DNA of 64,000 nucleotides from Mycobacterium kyogaense (GCF_003254575.1 NZ_QJUA01000029.1:1-64000); one strand, 5' to 3'. Counted from the stretch's first letter, positions 34,070 to 43,615 are shown. The notes: a model not told the origin generated them from the letters alone. Translations and numbers: made by a program.

Positions 34070-35488
34070 ATGAGTTCGCATGAGACCGCCGCGGCGGACA
34101 ACGACAGGTCCACTGCCCTGGGACAGTTGACGGGTGCGGCGATCATCGTCGCGCTCGTCTCGGCGGTGTCGGGCATGCTCTACGGCTACGACACCGGCAT
34201 CATCTCCGGCGCACTTCTGCAGATCACCAAGGACTTCGGCATCGAGGAGTCGTGGAAGCAGGTGATCGCCGCGAGCATTCTGCTCGGCGCTGTCATCGGC
34301 GCTTTGACCTGCAGCTACCTGTCCGAGAAGCGGGGCCGCAAGGGCACCCTGCTGATGCTGGCCGTCGTGTTCGTCGTCGGTGCGCTCTGGTGCGCGGTCG
34401 CGCCGAATCCGTTCGTGCTCTCCCTGGGCCGGCTGGTCCTCGGGTTCGCAGTCGGTGGCGCGACACAGACCGCACCGATGTACGTCGCCGAGCTGGCTCC
34501 GCCGAAATATCGGGGCCGGCTGGTGCTCTGCTTCCAGATCGCGATCGGCGTCGGAATCGTGATCGCGACGATCGTCGGTGCTACCGAACACATTCCGTGG
34601 CGATGGTCGATCGGGGCTGCGGCCGTCCCCGCCGCGATCATGCTCGTGCTGTTGCTGCGCCTACCCGAGAGCCCGCGCTGGCTGGTGAAGAACGATCGCG
34701 GCGACGATGCCCGGGATGTTCTCGAACGGGTCCGCCCGTCCGGCTACGACGTCGACGGCGAGTTGGCGGAGATGGCGGAGCTGACCCGCAAGGAGCAGAC
34801 CGCGAAGACCAGGGGGTGGCCGGGTCTGCGCGAGGCGTGGGTGCGTCCGGCTCTCGTCCTCGGTTGCGGCATAGCGATATTCACTCAGCTCAGCGGCATC
34901 GAGATGATCATCTACTACTCGCCGACGATCCTGACCGACAACGGCTTCTCGGAATCGGTGGCGCTCGAAGTGTCCGTCGCATTGGGGGTCAGCTATCTGG
35001 TCGCGCAGTTGGTCGGGTTGTCGATCATCGACAAGGTCGGCAGGCGCCGGCTCACGCTGATCATGATCCCGGGTGCCGCGGTGAGCCTGTTCGTACTCGG
35101 AACCCTGTTCGTGACCGGCAACAGCGGCCGGGATTCGGTGCCGTTCATCATCGCCTGTCTGGTCGTCTTCATGCTGTTCAATGCCGGCGGTCTGCAACTC
35201 ATGGGCTGGCTGACAGGCTCGGAGACCTACCCGCTGGCGGTGCGGCCCGCGGGGACGGCGGTGCAGTCGGCGGCGCTGTGGGGAACGAATCTGCTCATCA
35301 CGCTGACACTGCTGACGTTGATCAGTGGCATCGGGGTGGGGCCGGCGATGTGGCTCTACGGGTTGTTCAACGTGGCGGCGTGGCTGTTCGTGTACTTCCG
35401 CATGCCCGATCTCACCGGTCGCAGTCTCGAGGAGATCGAGAGCAAGTTGAGTGACGGGAAGTTCCGGCCCGCCGACTTCGCGCGCTGA
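34070..35488 (+). CDS. MFS sugar porter (sugar:H+ symporter family)
   Basis: A 472-residue, 12-helix transporter. Sugar-porter signatures are GYDTGIISGALL (about 38-49), the SEKRGRKGT loop (84-92), the LPESPRWLV motif (about 200-208) after helix 6, and IDKVGRRRLTL in the second half. LSGIEMIIYYSPTI resembles the QQxSGxNxxxYYxPxI sugar-binding helix 7 but with IE in place of IN. It imports a hexose, pentose, polyol or inositol; which one is not clear. It could supply mannitol for the dehydrogenase/kinase pair at 43616-45984, but that is only a guess from distance. Confidence 0.88.
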   Translation: MSSHETAAADNDRSTALGQLTGAAIIVALVSAVSGMLYGYDTGIISGALLQITKDFGIEESWKQVIAASILLGAVIGALTCSYLSEKRGRKGTLLMLAVVFVVGALWCAVAPNPFVLSLGRLVLGFAVGGATQTAPMYVAELAPPKYRGRLVLCFQIAIGVGIVIATIVGATEHIPWRWSIGAAAVPAAIMLVLLLRLPESPRWLVKNDRGDDARDVLERVRPSGYDVDGELAEMAELTRKEQTAKTRGWPGLREAWVRPALVLGCGIAIFTQLSGIEMIIYYSPTILTDNGFSESVALEVSVALGVSYLVAQLVGLSIIDKVGRRRLTLIMIPGAAVSLFVLGTLFVTGNSGRDSVPFIIACLVVFMLFNAGGLQLMGWLTGSETYPLAVRPAGTAVQSAALWGTNLLITLTLLTLISGIGVGPAMWLYGLFNVAAWLFVYFRMPDLTGRSLEEIESKLSDGKFRPADFAR

Positions 35489-35522
35489 TCCGACACACCC
35501 TGATCTGCCACACTGAGCGGTC

Positions 35523-36161
35523 ATGACGCTCCGCATCGACACGCTCGTGGTGGCCGACCCGCCGTCCGCCTGGGCGGAGGCAGGCTTCACGGTGGGCGAC
35601 GACGCGATCTGCCGGATCGGCGGAGTCGGGGTCGAATTGGCCGGCCGTGACGGCGGATTCGGCATCGTCGGGTGGTCGCTGGGCGGCCTCCCTCAGGGCG
35701 TCGGTGCCGACGTGGACGGGATCCCGACCGGACGGTCCGACACCGCAGCGCCATCGCCGGCGGCTCACCGCAACGGCGTCATCGCCATCGATCACGTCGT
35801 ACTGATGTCACCCGATCTCGATCGGACCGTCAGCGCGCTCGGCGACCTCGGCATGCAGCCGCGCCGAGAACGCGACGCGACGCTGGGCGACCGGCCGATC
35901 CGGCAGATCTTCTACCGATTCGGCGAGACGGTCGTCGAAGTGGTCGGCTCACCCGCGACGTCGGGTCCTGGCCCGTCGACGCTGTGGGGCATCACGTACG
36001 TCGTCGCCGACATCGAGCAGTCGGCCCGTTTCTTCGGCGATCGCACTGCGCCGATCAAGGCCGCGGTGCAGCCTGGCCGGTCGATCACCACGCTGCGCCA
36101 TCAGGAGCTGGGCCTGTCGGTGCGCACGGCGCTGATGTCGGCGCGTCCGCCGCGCGCGTGA
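35523..36161 (+). CDS. VOC-superfamily (glyoxalase-like) protein
   Basis: A 212-residue protein with two VOC-type modules. The second is clearest: IAIDHVVLMSPDLDRTVSALGDLGMQPRRER (about 88-118) followed by IFYRFGETVVEVVG, and WGITYVVADIEQSARFFGD near 159-177. The first module (TLRIDTLVVADPPSAWAEAGF) is short and degenerate. Metal-binding His/Glu pairs of active glyoxalases are partly present (H91, E140 region). Function unknown; may isomerise or bind a small molecule. It converges on the Rieske gene with a 7-bp gap. Confidence 0.75.
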   Translation: MTLRIDTLVVADPPSAWAEAGFTVGDDAICRIGGVGVELAGRDGGFGIVGWSLGGLPQGVGADVDGIPTGRSDTAAPSPAAHRNGVIAIDHVVLMSPDLDRTVSALGDLGMQPRRERDATLGDRPIRQIFYRFGETVVEVVGSPATSGPGPSTLWGITYVVADIEQSARFFGDRTAPIKAAVQPGRSITTLRHQELGLSVRTALMSARPPRA

Positions 36162-36168
36162 TCAGGGT

Positions 36169-37341
36169 TCACGACAAGGCGATGCCGAGTTCGTCGGCGA
36201 AGACCTTGATCATGTGCTGAACGGCGATCTCGTTGCGGCCGATGATCATGTGGTCGTGCTGGCCGCGGCGTACGCCCTCGCCACACTGCGGCAGCATCGC
36301 GAAGTCCTCGTCGCGCACCGCGGCGTGCACACTGTCGTAGACGGTGTCGTAGGTCGCGCGCATGTCGTCGTTCTGCGCGGGGATGCGCGCCATCCAGCTG
36401 TGCCGCACCGTGCAGCGGGTCGGCTCGCCGGCAGGCAGGATGTCGATGATCTCCACTCCCACAGGGCTGTTGGCGAGAATGAGGTTCGGATAGATCCAGT
36501 AGATGACGCCCATGTTCGTCGACGGGTCGCGCGGCGCCGAGGGATCGGTATCGAGATTGCGGATCCAGGTGAACGGGAAACCGATGCGGTGATGTCGGCC
36601 GTATTCGTCGTAGATCGCGGTGTTGGCCAACGTGTTCTGGCCGATCACGCTCTGGCCGTGCACGAACGGGAAGTGGTAACCCTCGGCGAAGGCCTCGAGC
36701 GCGCCCTTCCACGAGACGTCCGAGGTGAATTCGCGTTCTGTGTGGTAGCCGTACGAGGCGTAGTCCCACCGCTCGAGATCCGATGCCACCGCCCCGAGGT
36801 GAGCGTCCAGGTCGATCGTCGCATCGGCCGACAGCACCGCCCAGATGAACCCGTACCGTTCCTCGGACGGCAGCTCGACCAGGCCGTAGTCGCTCAGGTT
36901 CATCGAGTCGAAGCCGGCGCGCCCGGGCACCATGAACAGTTCGCCGGTGTTCTTGTAGGTCCATGCGTGATACGGGCAGACGAATCGCGATGCGTTGCCG
37001 GATCCGCACGCCGGCATCGCACCTCGATGTCGGCAGTAGTTGAGCAGGACGCGGCTGGCGCCGGTGCGGTCACGGGTGATCAGCAGCGAATCACCGAGCA
37101 CTGAGCGGACCACGTAGTCGTTGGCGTTCGGCAGTTGGGCCGACGGCACGATCGCGAGTGGGACCCGCCGCAGGATCTGCGACTCTTCGATCTCGGTGAT
37201 CTTCGGGTCGCGGTAGTAGTGCAGCGGCACCCTCAGCTTGCGGTCGGCCATATCGGTGGTGCCGGCGAGCGAGTGCGTGAGCGCCCTCTCGGTCAACACT
37301 TCGTCATCGCAGGGGGCAGGGACGCCATGGGTGAGCACCAT
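36169..37341 (-). CDS. Rieske non-heme iron oxygenase, alpha subunit
   Basis: A 390-residue protein from the ATG I prefer (37341). The Rieske cluster motif is NYCRHRGAMPAC then FVCPYHAWTY (Cys-X-His...Cys-X2-His). The catalytic domain follows, with EAFAEGYHFPFVH giving the Asp/His iron-ligand region. Such oxygenases hydroxylate or demethylate aromatic or sterol-like substrates and need a reductase encoded elsewhere. An ATG at 37251 (MADRKLRVPLHYYRDP) is an alternative start. The gene is divergent from a TetR regulator. The operator at 37352-37373 overlaps its promoter, so substrate-induced derepression is likely. Confidence 0.85.
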   Translation of the reverse strand: MVLTHGVPAPCDDEVLTERALTHSLAGTTDMADRKLRVPLHYYRDPKITEIEESQILRRVPLAIVPSAQLPNANDYVVRSVLGDSLLITRDRTGASRVLLNYCRHRGAMPACGSGNASRFVCPYHAWTYKNTGELFMVPGRAGFDSMNLSDYGLVELPSEERYGFIWAVLSADATIDLDAHLGAVASDLERWDYASYGYHTEREFTSDVSWKGALEAFAEGYHFPFVHGQSVIGQNTLANTAIYDEYGRHHRIGFPFTWIRNLDTDPSAPRDPSTNMGVIYWIYPNLILANSPVGVEIIDILPAGEPTRCTVRHSWMARIPAQNDDMRATYDTVYDSVHAAVRDEDFAMLPQCGEGVRRGQHDHMIIGRNEIAVQHMIKVFADELGIALS

Positions 37342-37351
37342 GACACTGACC

Positions 37352-37379
37352 ATACATATGCGCACGAATGTATTGTCAA
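37352..37379. promoter_or_regulatory. TetR operator and -35 of the Rieske gene
   Basis: ATACAT (37352-37357) and ATGTAT (37368-37373) form a dyad with a 10-bp spacer. Reading leftward, TTGACA (complement of 37374-37379) directly abuts it, so the dyad occupies the -35/-10 spacer. The divergent TetR gene begins at 37412. Confidence 0.6.
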
Positions 37380-37411
37380 GATCCGTCCGCGTGGCGTGCG
37401 ACGATCGCTGT

Positions 37412-38026
37412 ATGCGCAGGCACGGATGGTCGGGTGACATCCCACGGTCCGACGAGGAGGCCGCCGAGCGCATCCTCGGGGCCGCCCGGCGGGTCATCGA
37501 CGGCGGGCAGCCCGCCACCGTGTCCACGATTGCGCAGTCACTGGGCGTGACACGGCAGACCGTCTACCGCTATTTCCCTACCCAGGAGGCGCTGCTCGCC
37601 GCGACAGCGCTGTCGTCGATCGGCGGCTTCCTCGACCGGCTTGCCGACCAACTCGGCGCCATCCACGATCCGACGCAAGCTGTCGTCGAAGGCATCGTCT
37701 ACACCCTCGAGCAGCTGTCGCAGGATCGCTATCTGCGTCTCGTCGTCGAACCGGGGAAGGCGTCCGCATTCACTGCGGGCGTGACGTCGGACATGGCGAT
37801 CGGGTTCGGCCGCTCGATCCTGGAAAGGTTCGACATCGATTGGGCAGCAGCTGGTTTCGGCGGCGACAAGCTCGACGGGCTGGCGGAGTTCATGCTGCGG
37901 ACACTCCAGTCGTTCATCGTCGACCCAGGCGGGCCGGGACGCCGGGGCGACGGCCTGCGCGAGTACCTGGACGATTGGATCGCGCCCGCCATCCGGTCGC
38001 GCGCCGGGACGACGACTCGCCGGTGA
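37412..38026 (+). CDS. TetR-family regulator, divergent from the Rieske oxygenase
   Basis: A 204-residue protein. The HTH is at about 14-60: ERILGAARRVIDGG, then TVSTIAQSLGVTRQTVYRYFPTQEALLAA, the classic TetR recognition helix and YRYFP motif. The C-terminal ligand domain is helical and unassigned. It most likely represses the Rieske oxygenase and itself through the ATACAT/ATGTAT dyad. The start is ATG 37412 (MRRHGWSGDIPRSDEE); the upstream in-frame extension would read through the operator. Confidence 0.88.
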   Translation: MRRHGWSGDIPRSDEEAAERILGAARRVIDGGQPATVSTIAQSLGVTRQTVYRYFPTQEALLAATALSSIGGFLDRLADQLGAIHDPTQAVVEGIVYTLEQLSQDRYLRLVVEPGKASAFTAGVTSDMAIGFGRSILERFDIDWAAAGFGGDKLDGLAEFMLRTLQSFIVDPGGPGRRGDGLREYLDDWIAPAIRSRAGTTTRR

Positions 38027-38076
38027 CGCGGCGAGTCACCCTGCGTGCGGCTCACCCGATTGCCTATCCTCTGCGC

Positions 38077-38550
38077 ATGCATGACGACACCCGAGACGAT
38101 GTCGTGGTGATCCACACCGACGGGGGCTGCCGCCCCAACCCCGGGCCGGGTGGCTGGGGAGCGGTGCTGCGGCAGCGCCAGCACGTCCGCGAGATGTGCG
38201 GCGGCGAGTCCGGGGTGACGAGCAACAACCGCATGGAGTTGACGGCGCCGATCATGGCACTGGAGGCCCTGACCCGGCCGGTGTCGGTGCACCTCTTCAC
38301 CGACAGCACCTACGTGCGCAACGGCATCACCAAGTGGGTGCTCGGTTGGGAGCGCAACGGATGGCTGACCGCCGCCAAGCAACCCGTGAAGAACGTCGAT
38401 CTGTGGCAACGCCTCCAAAAGGCTTGTGCGCGGCACGAAGTCGAGTGGTTCTGGGTGAAGGGCCACTCCGGAGTCGACGACAACGAACTTGCCGACGTTC
38501 TCGCGACCCGCGGCATGACCGAGGCCATCGCTGCGGGGGTTGCGATCTAA
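38077..38550 (+). CDS. rnhA: Ribonuclease HI
   Basis: A 157-residue protein with the full RNase H1 active site: D15 (HTDGG), E54 (NNRMEL), D76 (TDSTYV), H130 (KGHSG) and D140 (ELADVLA). It degrades RNA in RNA/DNA hybrids. The ATG at 38077 is 6 nt after TATCCT (38065-38070), a leaderless promoter arrangement. A handle region with Trp-rich GWERNGWLTAAKQPVKN (about 90-106) is present as in the E. coli enzyme. It converges with the 13E12-type gene at a 10-bp gap. Confidence 0.93.
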   Translation: MHDDTRDDVVVIHTDGGCRPNPGPGGWGAVLRQRQHVREMCGGESGVTSNNRMELTAPIMALEALTRPVSVHLFTDSTYVRNGITKWVLGWERNGWLTAAKQPVKNVDLWQRLQKACARHEVEWFWVKGHSGVDDNELADVLATRGMTEAIAAGVAI

Positions 38551-38560
38551 CGCCCGCCTG

Positions 38561-39987
38561 TCAGGCGGCTTCGTTGTCGGGTGGTGCGGGTCCGCCGGGT
38601 TCTGACGGGTCGGCCGAATCCCGAGTGGCCTCCTCCTCGTCGGGTGGACGCAGCAAGCGTTCGGGGGTGTGGTGGGTGTTGATCCGGGTTTGGCCGGTGT
38701 CGAGGTTCGGTGGTGGGGCCCATTCGACGTCGTGGCGGGCGTTCATCGACGTGGTCCAGCCGCCGTCTTTGACGCTGCGGTTGTCCGGTGGGCAGGCCAA
38801 GCCGAGGTCGTCAATGTTCGTGTGTCCACCGTCGGCCCAGTCCTGGGTGACGTGGTGGACCTGGCAGCCATACGCGCCGACGGGGCAGCCCGGTTTGGTG
38901 CAGCCGCCCTCACGGGCGATCAACATGATTATTTGCGCGGCAGAGGCCACTCTGCGGGTGCAGAACGGTCCAGTGCGGAGCCGGTGGCGCGGTCGAATAC
39001 CGCCAGGTAGTGGCTGGCGTGTGCGCCCATGCGGATCACGTCCTTGATGGGCAACCGAGTGCCACCACCGGTGACGCCGATGCCGGCCCGCGATTCCAAG
39101 TCCTGCAGGGTGGTACGCACGATCACCGTCACCGGTAACCCATTCAATTGACCCAACTCGCCGCTCATCAGGACGATCCGCCCCACCGCGACCAGCGCGT
39201 CGTGCTGGCGTTGGGCCAGGCTGCGGTGATCCTTGTCGATCTGCGCCTGCGTCGGCGTCCCGGAAATACAGGGTTCGTCATCGTCGGGGTTGCACATACC
39301 CGGCGCGGCGTATTTGGCGAAGATCGCCTCCCACACCGCCGCCGCCTCCGGCGTGAGGTCGGCCCGCCACTGCGTCATCCCGTCGCAACGTTGCCGAGAT
39401 TTCGTGAGCGATCGTTTCCGGACGCGTTCGGCGTCGTCGGGTTCGGGCCCGTCCTGATCGAGCAGGAACAACTCCAGTTCCGCGGCATCGTCGGTGGCCT
39501 TCGGGCCGGCACCACCGGCGATACGCACCACCTCAGCCTCGAACTGCTCAGCGGTCGTGGCGTCGACGAACGCGGGAAGTTTCTTGACCGCTTTACGGAT
39601 CACCTCCACATGTTCGGGGGTAATCCGCCCCTCGGCCTGGGCGGCTGCGGTCGCCTCCAACACCGGCGGCAGCGGCGCTCCCGCCATCGACTGCCGCGGC
39701 GCCAACTGCGCCGCCTCACTCAACCGGCGGTTCGCCTCCGAACCACTGATCCGGTAACGGATCGCCAGCACGTCCTTCCAATTCTTCGCCCCCATCTGCA
39801 CCGCAGACGTCTCCACCTGCAGTCGAGCCAACGCCCGATGCTGGGCCGCCGGAAGCCGGCACCCCGCGCTTTCGAGCTCGTCGAGCAGCTCCACCACCTC
39901 GGCAGCAGTGGACCGATCGAGGCTGCAGGCCAGCACAGCATCGACAGCGGCGCGTAACCCCGCGACCGCCTGCTGCACCTCCGACAT
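38561..39987 (-). pseudogene. 13E12-repeat-type DUF222/HNH endonuclease gene with a frameshift
   Basis: The frame from ATG 39987 encodes a DUF222 domain (MSEVQQAVAGLRAAVDAV and SGSEANRRLSEAAQLAP, then ISGTPTQAQIDKDHRSLAQRQHDALV) but shifts and stops at 38929 after SALDRSAPAEWPLPRK. The expected continuation is found in another frame (38950 to 38561): VASAAQ then IMLIAREGGCTKPGCPVGAYGCQVHHVTQDWADGGHTNIDDLGLAC, the HNH nuclease part. Adding one base near 38975 restores the family junction (LDxFCTRRVASAAQ). So the gene is broken by a one-base deletion, or there is a sequencing error. A LexA-type box sits just upstream. Family genes are multicopy and DNA-damage-induced in M. tuberculosis, as I recall. 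Confidence 0.85.
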
Positions 39988-39990
39988 AGT

Positions 39991-40006
39991 TCGAACATAC
40001 ATTCGA
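39991..40006. promoter_or_regulatory. SOS (LexA) box upstream of the 13E12-type gene
   Basis: TCGAAC-ATAC-ATTCGA matches the mycobacterial LexA consensus TCGAAC-N4-GTTCGA at 11 of 12 fixed positions. It lies 3 bp upstream of the ATG at 39987. This favours that ATG over the one at 40002, which lies inside the box. Confidence 0.75.
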
Positions 40007-40069
40007 CCACCGACATCTCTGAGCGGTCCGGCCGTCAGCACTTCGGCAGACCTGTGGTTGGCTGCCCCG

Positions 40070-41254
40070 ATGCGGTGGAAGCAACGAATCGTCCTGGCGG
40101 TACTGCTCACAGCTGCGTTGGTAACCACTGCGGTGTCACCGGCCAACGCCGAGGCACCCGCCTGGTCGGGCTTGGATGCGACGTCATTCGCCGGCCCCAT
40201 CCCGCCCGCCGGAACGACCATCGCCTCTGTCCCGCTGGACCCCGCGCTGTCACTCTCCGGCGCCGGTCCTGCCTACCGCGTGCTGTACTCGACCACCGAC
40301 CAACACGATCGCCCCGCCGTCAGCACGGGGGCGGTGTTCCTACCGCCCGGTCCCGCGCCCGAGGGCGGATTCCCGGTCATCGCCTGGGCCCATGGCACTG
40401 TCGGCCTCGGCGACGACTGCACGCCCTCCGCGCATCCCCGGACACCACGCGACGACGAGTACCTGTCCCATTGGCTCGATCAGGGATACGCCGTCGTCGC
40501 CAGCGATTACGCCGGCCTGGGCACGCCGGGATTGATGAGCTACCTCAACAGCGTCACCACCGCTCACGCCGTCGTGGACTCGGTGGTCGCCGCCCATGAC
40601 ATGAGCCTGCCGCTCTCACCGAAGTGGGGCATCGTCGGCCAGTCGCAGGGCGGTGGCGCCGCAGTCAGTAGCGCGCGCTGGGCGACCGAGTTCAGCCGCG
40701 GCACCGGCCTGGATTACCGCGGCGCCGTCGCCACCGGCACGCCCGCCAACATCGACAAGCTGGTGGCGCAGGCCGGGCCGCACCTCGAATTGCCCGAACT
40801 GGCGCCCATTGCCAACGCCTACACCGCCTACATCGTGGCGGCCCTGCGTGAGGCGCGACCCGACCTGGACCTCAACCGTGTGCTGAGCCCGGCAGGAGCC
40901 GACGCCGCCACTCTCGCCGAGACACTGTGCGCCGCCGAGCTGTCGGATCGGTTGTCACACCTGACGCCGGCGTCGTTCTTCTCCGCACCACTGAGCTCGA
41001 TACCCGGCATGGAAGAAGCGTTGAGGGACTTCATGGGAACGCCGTCCACCGGCTTCGACCGTCCCCTCTTCTTGGGCGTCGGGCTGCTCGATCGAGACGT
41101 TCCCCCGTCGTCGACGCTGTCGTTCTACGACCAACTGGTGGCCAACAACCAAGACGTCACCCTGCGGATCTACCCCGAAGACGACCACAGCGGAACAGTT
41201 CTCGCGTCGATGGTCGATTCCACGCCGTTTCTGAGTGACGCGTTCGGTAACTGA
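40070..41254 (+). CDS. Secreted lipase (LIP/PF03583 family)
   Basis: A 394-residue protein with a Sec signal peptide MRWKQRIVLAVLLTAALVTTAVSPANAEA (cleavage after ANA near 27). The alpha/beta-hydrolase fold has VIAWAHGTVGLGDDC (oxyanion region, about 106-120), the nucleophile elbow GQSQGGGA (Ser near 188) and a C-terminal PEDDHSG with the probable Asp/His. Resembles Candida lipase A-like secreted mycobacterial lipases. Probably acts on acylglycerols or other esters outside the cell. The ATG is chosen because the signal peptide begins there. It converges with ligD at 6 bp. Confidence 0.88.
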   Translation: MRWKQRIVLAVLLTAALVTTAVSPANAEAPAWSGLDATSFAGPIPPAGTTIASVPLDPALSLSGAGPAYRVLYSTTDQHDRPAVSTGAVFLPPGPAPEGGFPVIAWAHGTVGLGDDCTPSAHPRTPRDDEYLSHWLDQGYAVVASDYAGLGTPGLMSYLNSVTTAHAVVDSVVAAHDMSLPLSPKWGIVGQSQGGGAAVSSARWATEFSRGTGLDYRGAVATGTPANIDKLVAQAGPHLELPELAPIANAYTAYIVAALREARPDLDLNRVLSPAGADAATLAETLCAAELSDRLSHLTPASFFSAPLSSIPGMEEALRDFMGTPSTGFDRPLFLGVGLLDRDVPPSSTLSFYDQLVANNQDVTLRIYPEDDHSGTVLASMVDSTPFLSDAFGN

Positions 41255-41260
41255 ACCGAC

Positions 41261-43540
41261 CTATTCCCACCGCACATCGGCGGGCTCCTTGTCGGGGCGC
41301 AGCCCACGCCAGCTCGGCTGACGCAACCGGTTGTCCCCTGTGCGCTCGCTGTAGCGGACCTCACCGACCAACTCGGGGCGCACGAACGTCACACCTTTGG
41401 CATCCTGTGTCGGAAGCTCCGTCGCAAAGGGTGATTCAGAAGTGTGCAACGGTTCGAGGGTCGCCCGCAGCATCGCCAGCTCCTTCTCGGTGAAACCGGT
41501 TCCGACCCGGCCCACGAACTGCAGACCATCCTCGTCGGGAATACCGAGCATCAGCGCGCCCAGACCACTCGTGCGGCCGCCAGTTCCCGCGCGCCACCCG
41601 CCGATCACGACTTCCTGGGTGAGCCAGAGCTTGTCCTTGATCCACGCCGACGAGCGTCGGCCGGGCTGGTAGGTGGCATCGCGCTTCTTGGCCACCACCC
41701 CTTCCCAATTCTGTCGTCGCGCGGTCTCCAGTGCGTCCGGACCGTCGCCGTCGAGTTGCGCCGGCACGATCAATCCCCCTTGTTCGGCCAGCGCCTCGAG
41801 GATGCGCCGTCGATCGGAGTACTTGGCCCGCAGCAGCGACCGGCCGTCCAGATAGAGGATGTCGAAGGCCCAGAACTCCACCCGGGTGGACCGCTTCCGA
41901 TTCTGCATCTCGCGAAAGCTCGGCACCCCGGCGTCATCGAGGGCCACCGCTTCGCCGTCAAGAATCGCATGGTGCTCGGCGAGATCGGCGGCCAGCGCGC
42001 GAAATTGCGGGTATTCGGCGGTGACGTCGCGGCCGCGTCGCGACCGGACGCTGAGCGACCCGTGGTCGGCGTCGACCAGCACCCGGTAGCCGTCCCACTT
42101 GCCTTCGAAAGCCCACTGGGCCTTGGTGTATCGCGCAATGGAGCCCTCGGTCGCCAACATGGGGGCCAGATCGGCGAACGTCGGCTCCTGCTGCTCCTTC
42201 ATCCGGTGCGCGAGCCAGTTCTTGCCGTCGGTCTGAATGAGCGCGTACCGCCCGCGGATCTTCTCGCCGTGCAAGGTCACGATCACCTCGCCCCCTTTGG
42301 CGGGGCCGTCGGGCGAGTGGTCGGTGAACTTCTCGGTGTCGTACGTGCCGGTGTCCCACACGTACACCTCGCCGCCGCCGTACTCACCTTTCGGTATCTC
42401 CCCGGCGAATGTCAGGTACTCTATCGGATGGTCCTCGGTGTGCACCGCGAGGTGATTGACCGACGGGGTGTCGGGCAGGTTCTTGGGTACCGCCCAACTG
42501 ACCAGAACGCCATCACGTTCGAGCCGGAAGTCGTAGTGCAGCCGGCGCGCGTGGTGCTCCTGGATGACGAACTTGTCGTTGTTGCCGACCTGCGGCGCCT
42601 GCGCCGGCACCGGCTCCGGTGTCTTGGCGCTGTCCCGCATGCCACGGTAGGTGGTCAGCCGATCCGGCACCGGTAGCGGCTCGTCGAGCTCGCTGAGCAG
42701 ATCCCCGTCGCGCGCCCAGCGCTCGAGGACTTCGGTGAACGTCAGGTGTCGCAGATCGGGGTCCTCGATCTCCTCCCAGGTCCGCGGGGCCGCGACGGTC
42801 GGATGTTCGCGTCCGCGAAGCGAATACGGTGCGATCGTGGTCTTGTTCCCGTTGTTCTGACTCCAGTCCAGGAAGACCTTGCCGTCGCGCAGGCTCTTCG
42901 TCATGGTTGCCGTGACCTTCTTCGGCATGACCTGCTCGAGCTGCACCGCCACCCGTTTGGCCAACACCGACGCGCCGCGCGAGCTGATCGGGTCATCGAG
43001 CGGAACGTAGAGGTGCAATCCCTTGCTACCGCTGGTCAGCGGGAACGTTCGCAGGCCGATGTCGGCGATGAGATCTCGGACCTCGTGCGCGACCTCGCAG
43101 AGCTGACGCATGCGCACACCCTCACCGGGATCGAGATCGAACACGATCCGGGTGGCCTGTCCCACCTCCTGCGTTCCGCTCCGCTCGCCGGGAACGAAAC
43201 GCCATTGCGGCACATGGACTTCCAGTGACGCCTGCTGCGCGATCCAGGCCAGGCCCTCGGTGGTGTCGATGATCGGATACGTCGTGGTGCCCGATTTGTG
43301 GACGATGGTGCCACGGTCCAGCCAGTCCGGCGCCGAGGAGGCCAGCTGCTTTTCGAAGAACGCCGCCTCCGCAACGCCGTTGGGCCACCGCTTCCGGGTG
43401 ACCGGCCGACCCGCGATGTGCGGCAGCATCGCCGCCGCGATCTCGACGTAGTACTCGAAGACCTCGGCCTTCGTGGTGCCCGTGGCCGGATACAGCACCT
43501 TGTCCGGGTTGCTCAGCCGAACCCGCTGGTAGCCGTCCAT
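41261..43540 (-). CDS. ligD: Multifunctional ATP-dependent DNA ligase LigD (Pol-PE-Lig)
   Basis: A 759-residue NHEJ enzyme with three domains in the mycobacterial order. Polymerase/primase: RVRLSNPDKVLYPATG at the start, RKRWPNGV, and VFDLDPGEGV (catalytic Asp pair). Phosphoesterase: FVIQEHHARRLHYDFRLERDGVLVSWAVPKNLP (about 328-360). Ligase: AFEGKWDGYRVLVDADHG with the adenylated Lys in EGKWDGYR, then DGEAVALDD and GWRAGTGGRTSGLGAL. Length equals M. tuberculosis LigD. ATG 43540 is preceded by TATACG at 8 nt (leaderless). The frame is open much further upstream but lacks family sequence. Ku, its partner, is at 45994. Confidence 0.95.
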   Translation of the reverse strand: MDGYQRVRLSNPDKVLYPATGTTKAEVFEYYVEIAAAMLPHIAGRPVTRKRWPNGVAEAAFFEKQLASSAPDWLDRGTIVHKSGTTTYPIIDTTEGLAWIAQQASLEVHVPQWRFVPGERSGTQEVGQATRIVFDLDPGEGVRMRQLCEVAHEVRDLIADIGLRTFPLTSGSKGLHLYVPLDDPISSRGASVLAKRVAVQLEQVMPKKVTATMTKSLRDGKVFLDWSQNNGNKTTIAPYSLRGREHPTVAAPRTWEEIEDPDLRHLTFTEVLERWARDGDLLSELDEPLPVPDRLTTYRGMRDSAKTPEPVPAQAPQVGNNDKFVIQEHHARRLHYDFRLERDGVLVSWAVPKNLPDTPSVNHLAVHTEDHPIEYLTFAGEIPKGEYGGGEVYVWDTGTYDTEKFTDHSPDGPAKGGEVIVTLHGEKIRGRYALIQTDGKNWLAHRMKEQQEPTFADLAPMLATEGSIARYTKAQWAFEGKWDGYRVLVDADHGSLSVRSRRGRDVTAEYPQFRALAADLAEHHAILDGEAVALDDAGVPSFREMQNRKRSTRVEFWAFDILYLDGRSLLRAKYSDRRRILEALAEQGGLIVPAQLDGDGPDALETARRQNWEGVVAKKRDATYQPGRRSSAWIKDKLWLTQEVVIGGWRAGTGGRTSGLGALMLGIPDEDGLQFVGRVGTGFTEKELAMLRATLEPLHTSESPFATELPTQDAKGVTFVRPELVGEVRYSERTGDNRLRQPSWRGLRPDKEPADVRWE

Positions 43541-43615
43541 GACAGGAACGTATACCCGCTTTGACGCCGCTCCCAGCCTGCGTGCGGGTAGCGTCGAGAC
43601 CGTGGCGGTGCCGGC

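Noticed and set aside
38561..38950. The HNH stretch as a separate gene
   Set aside because: It continues the DUF222 protein in a shifted frame and has no start site of its own; better explained as part of a broken 13E12-type gene.
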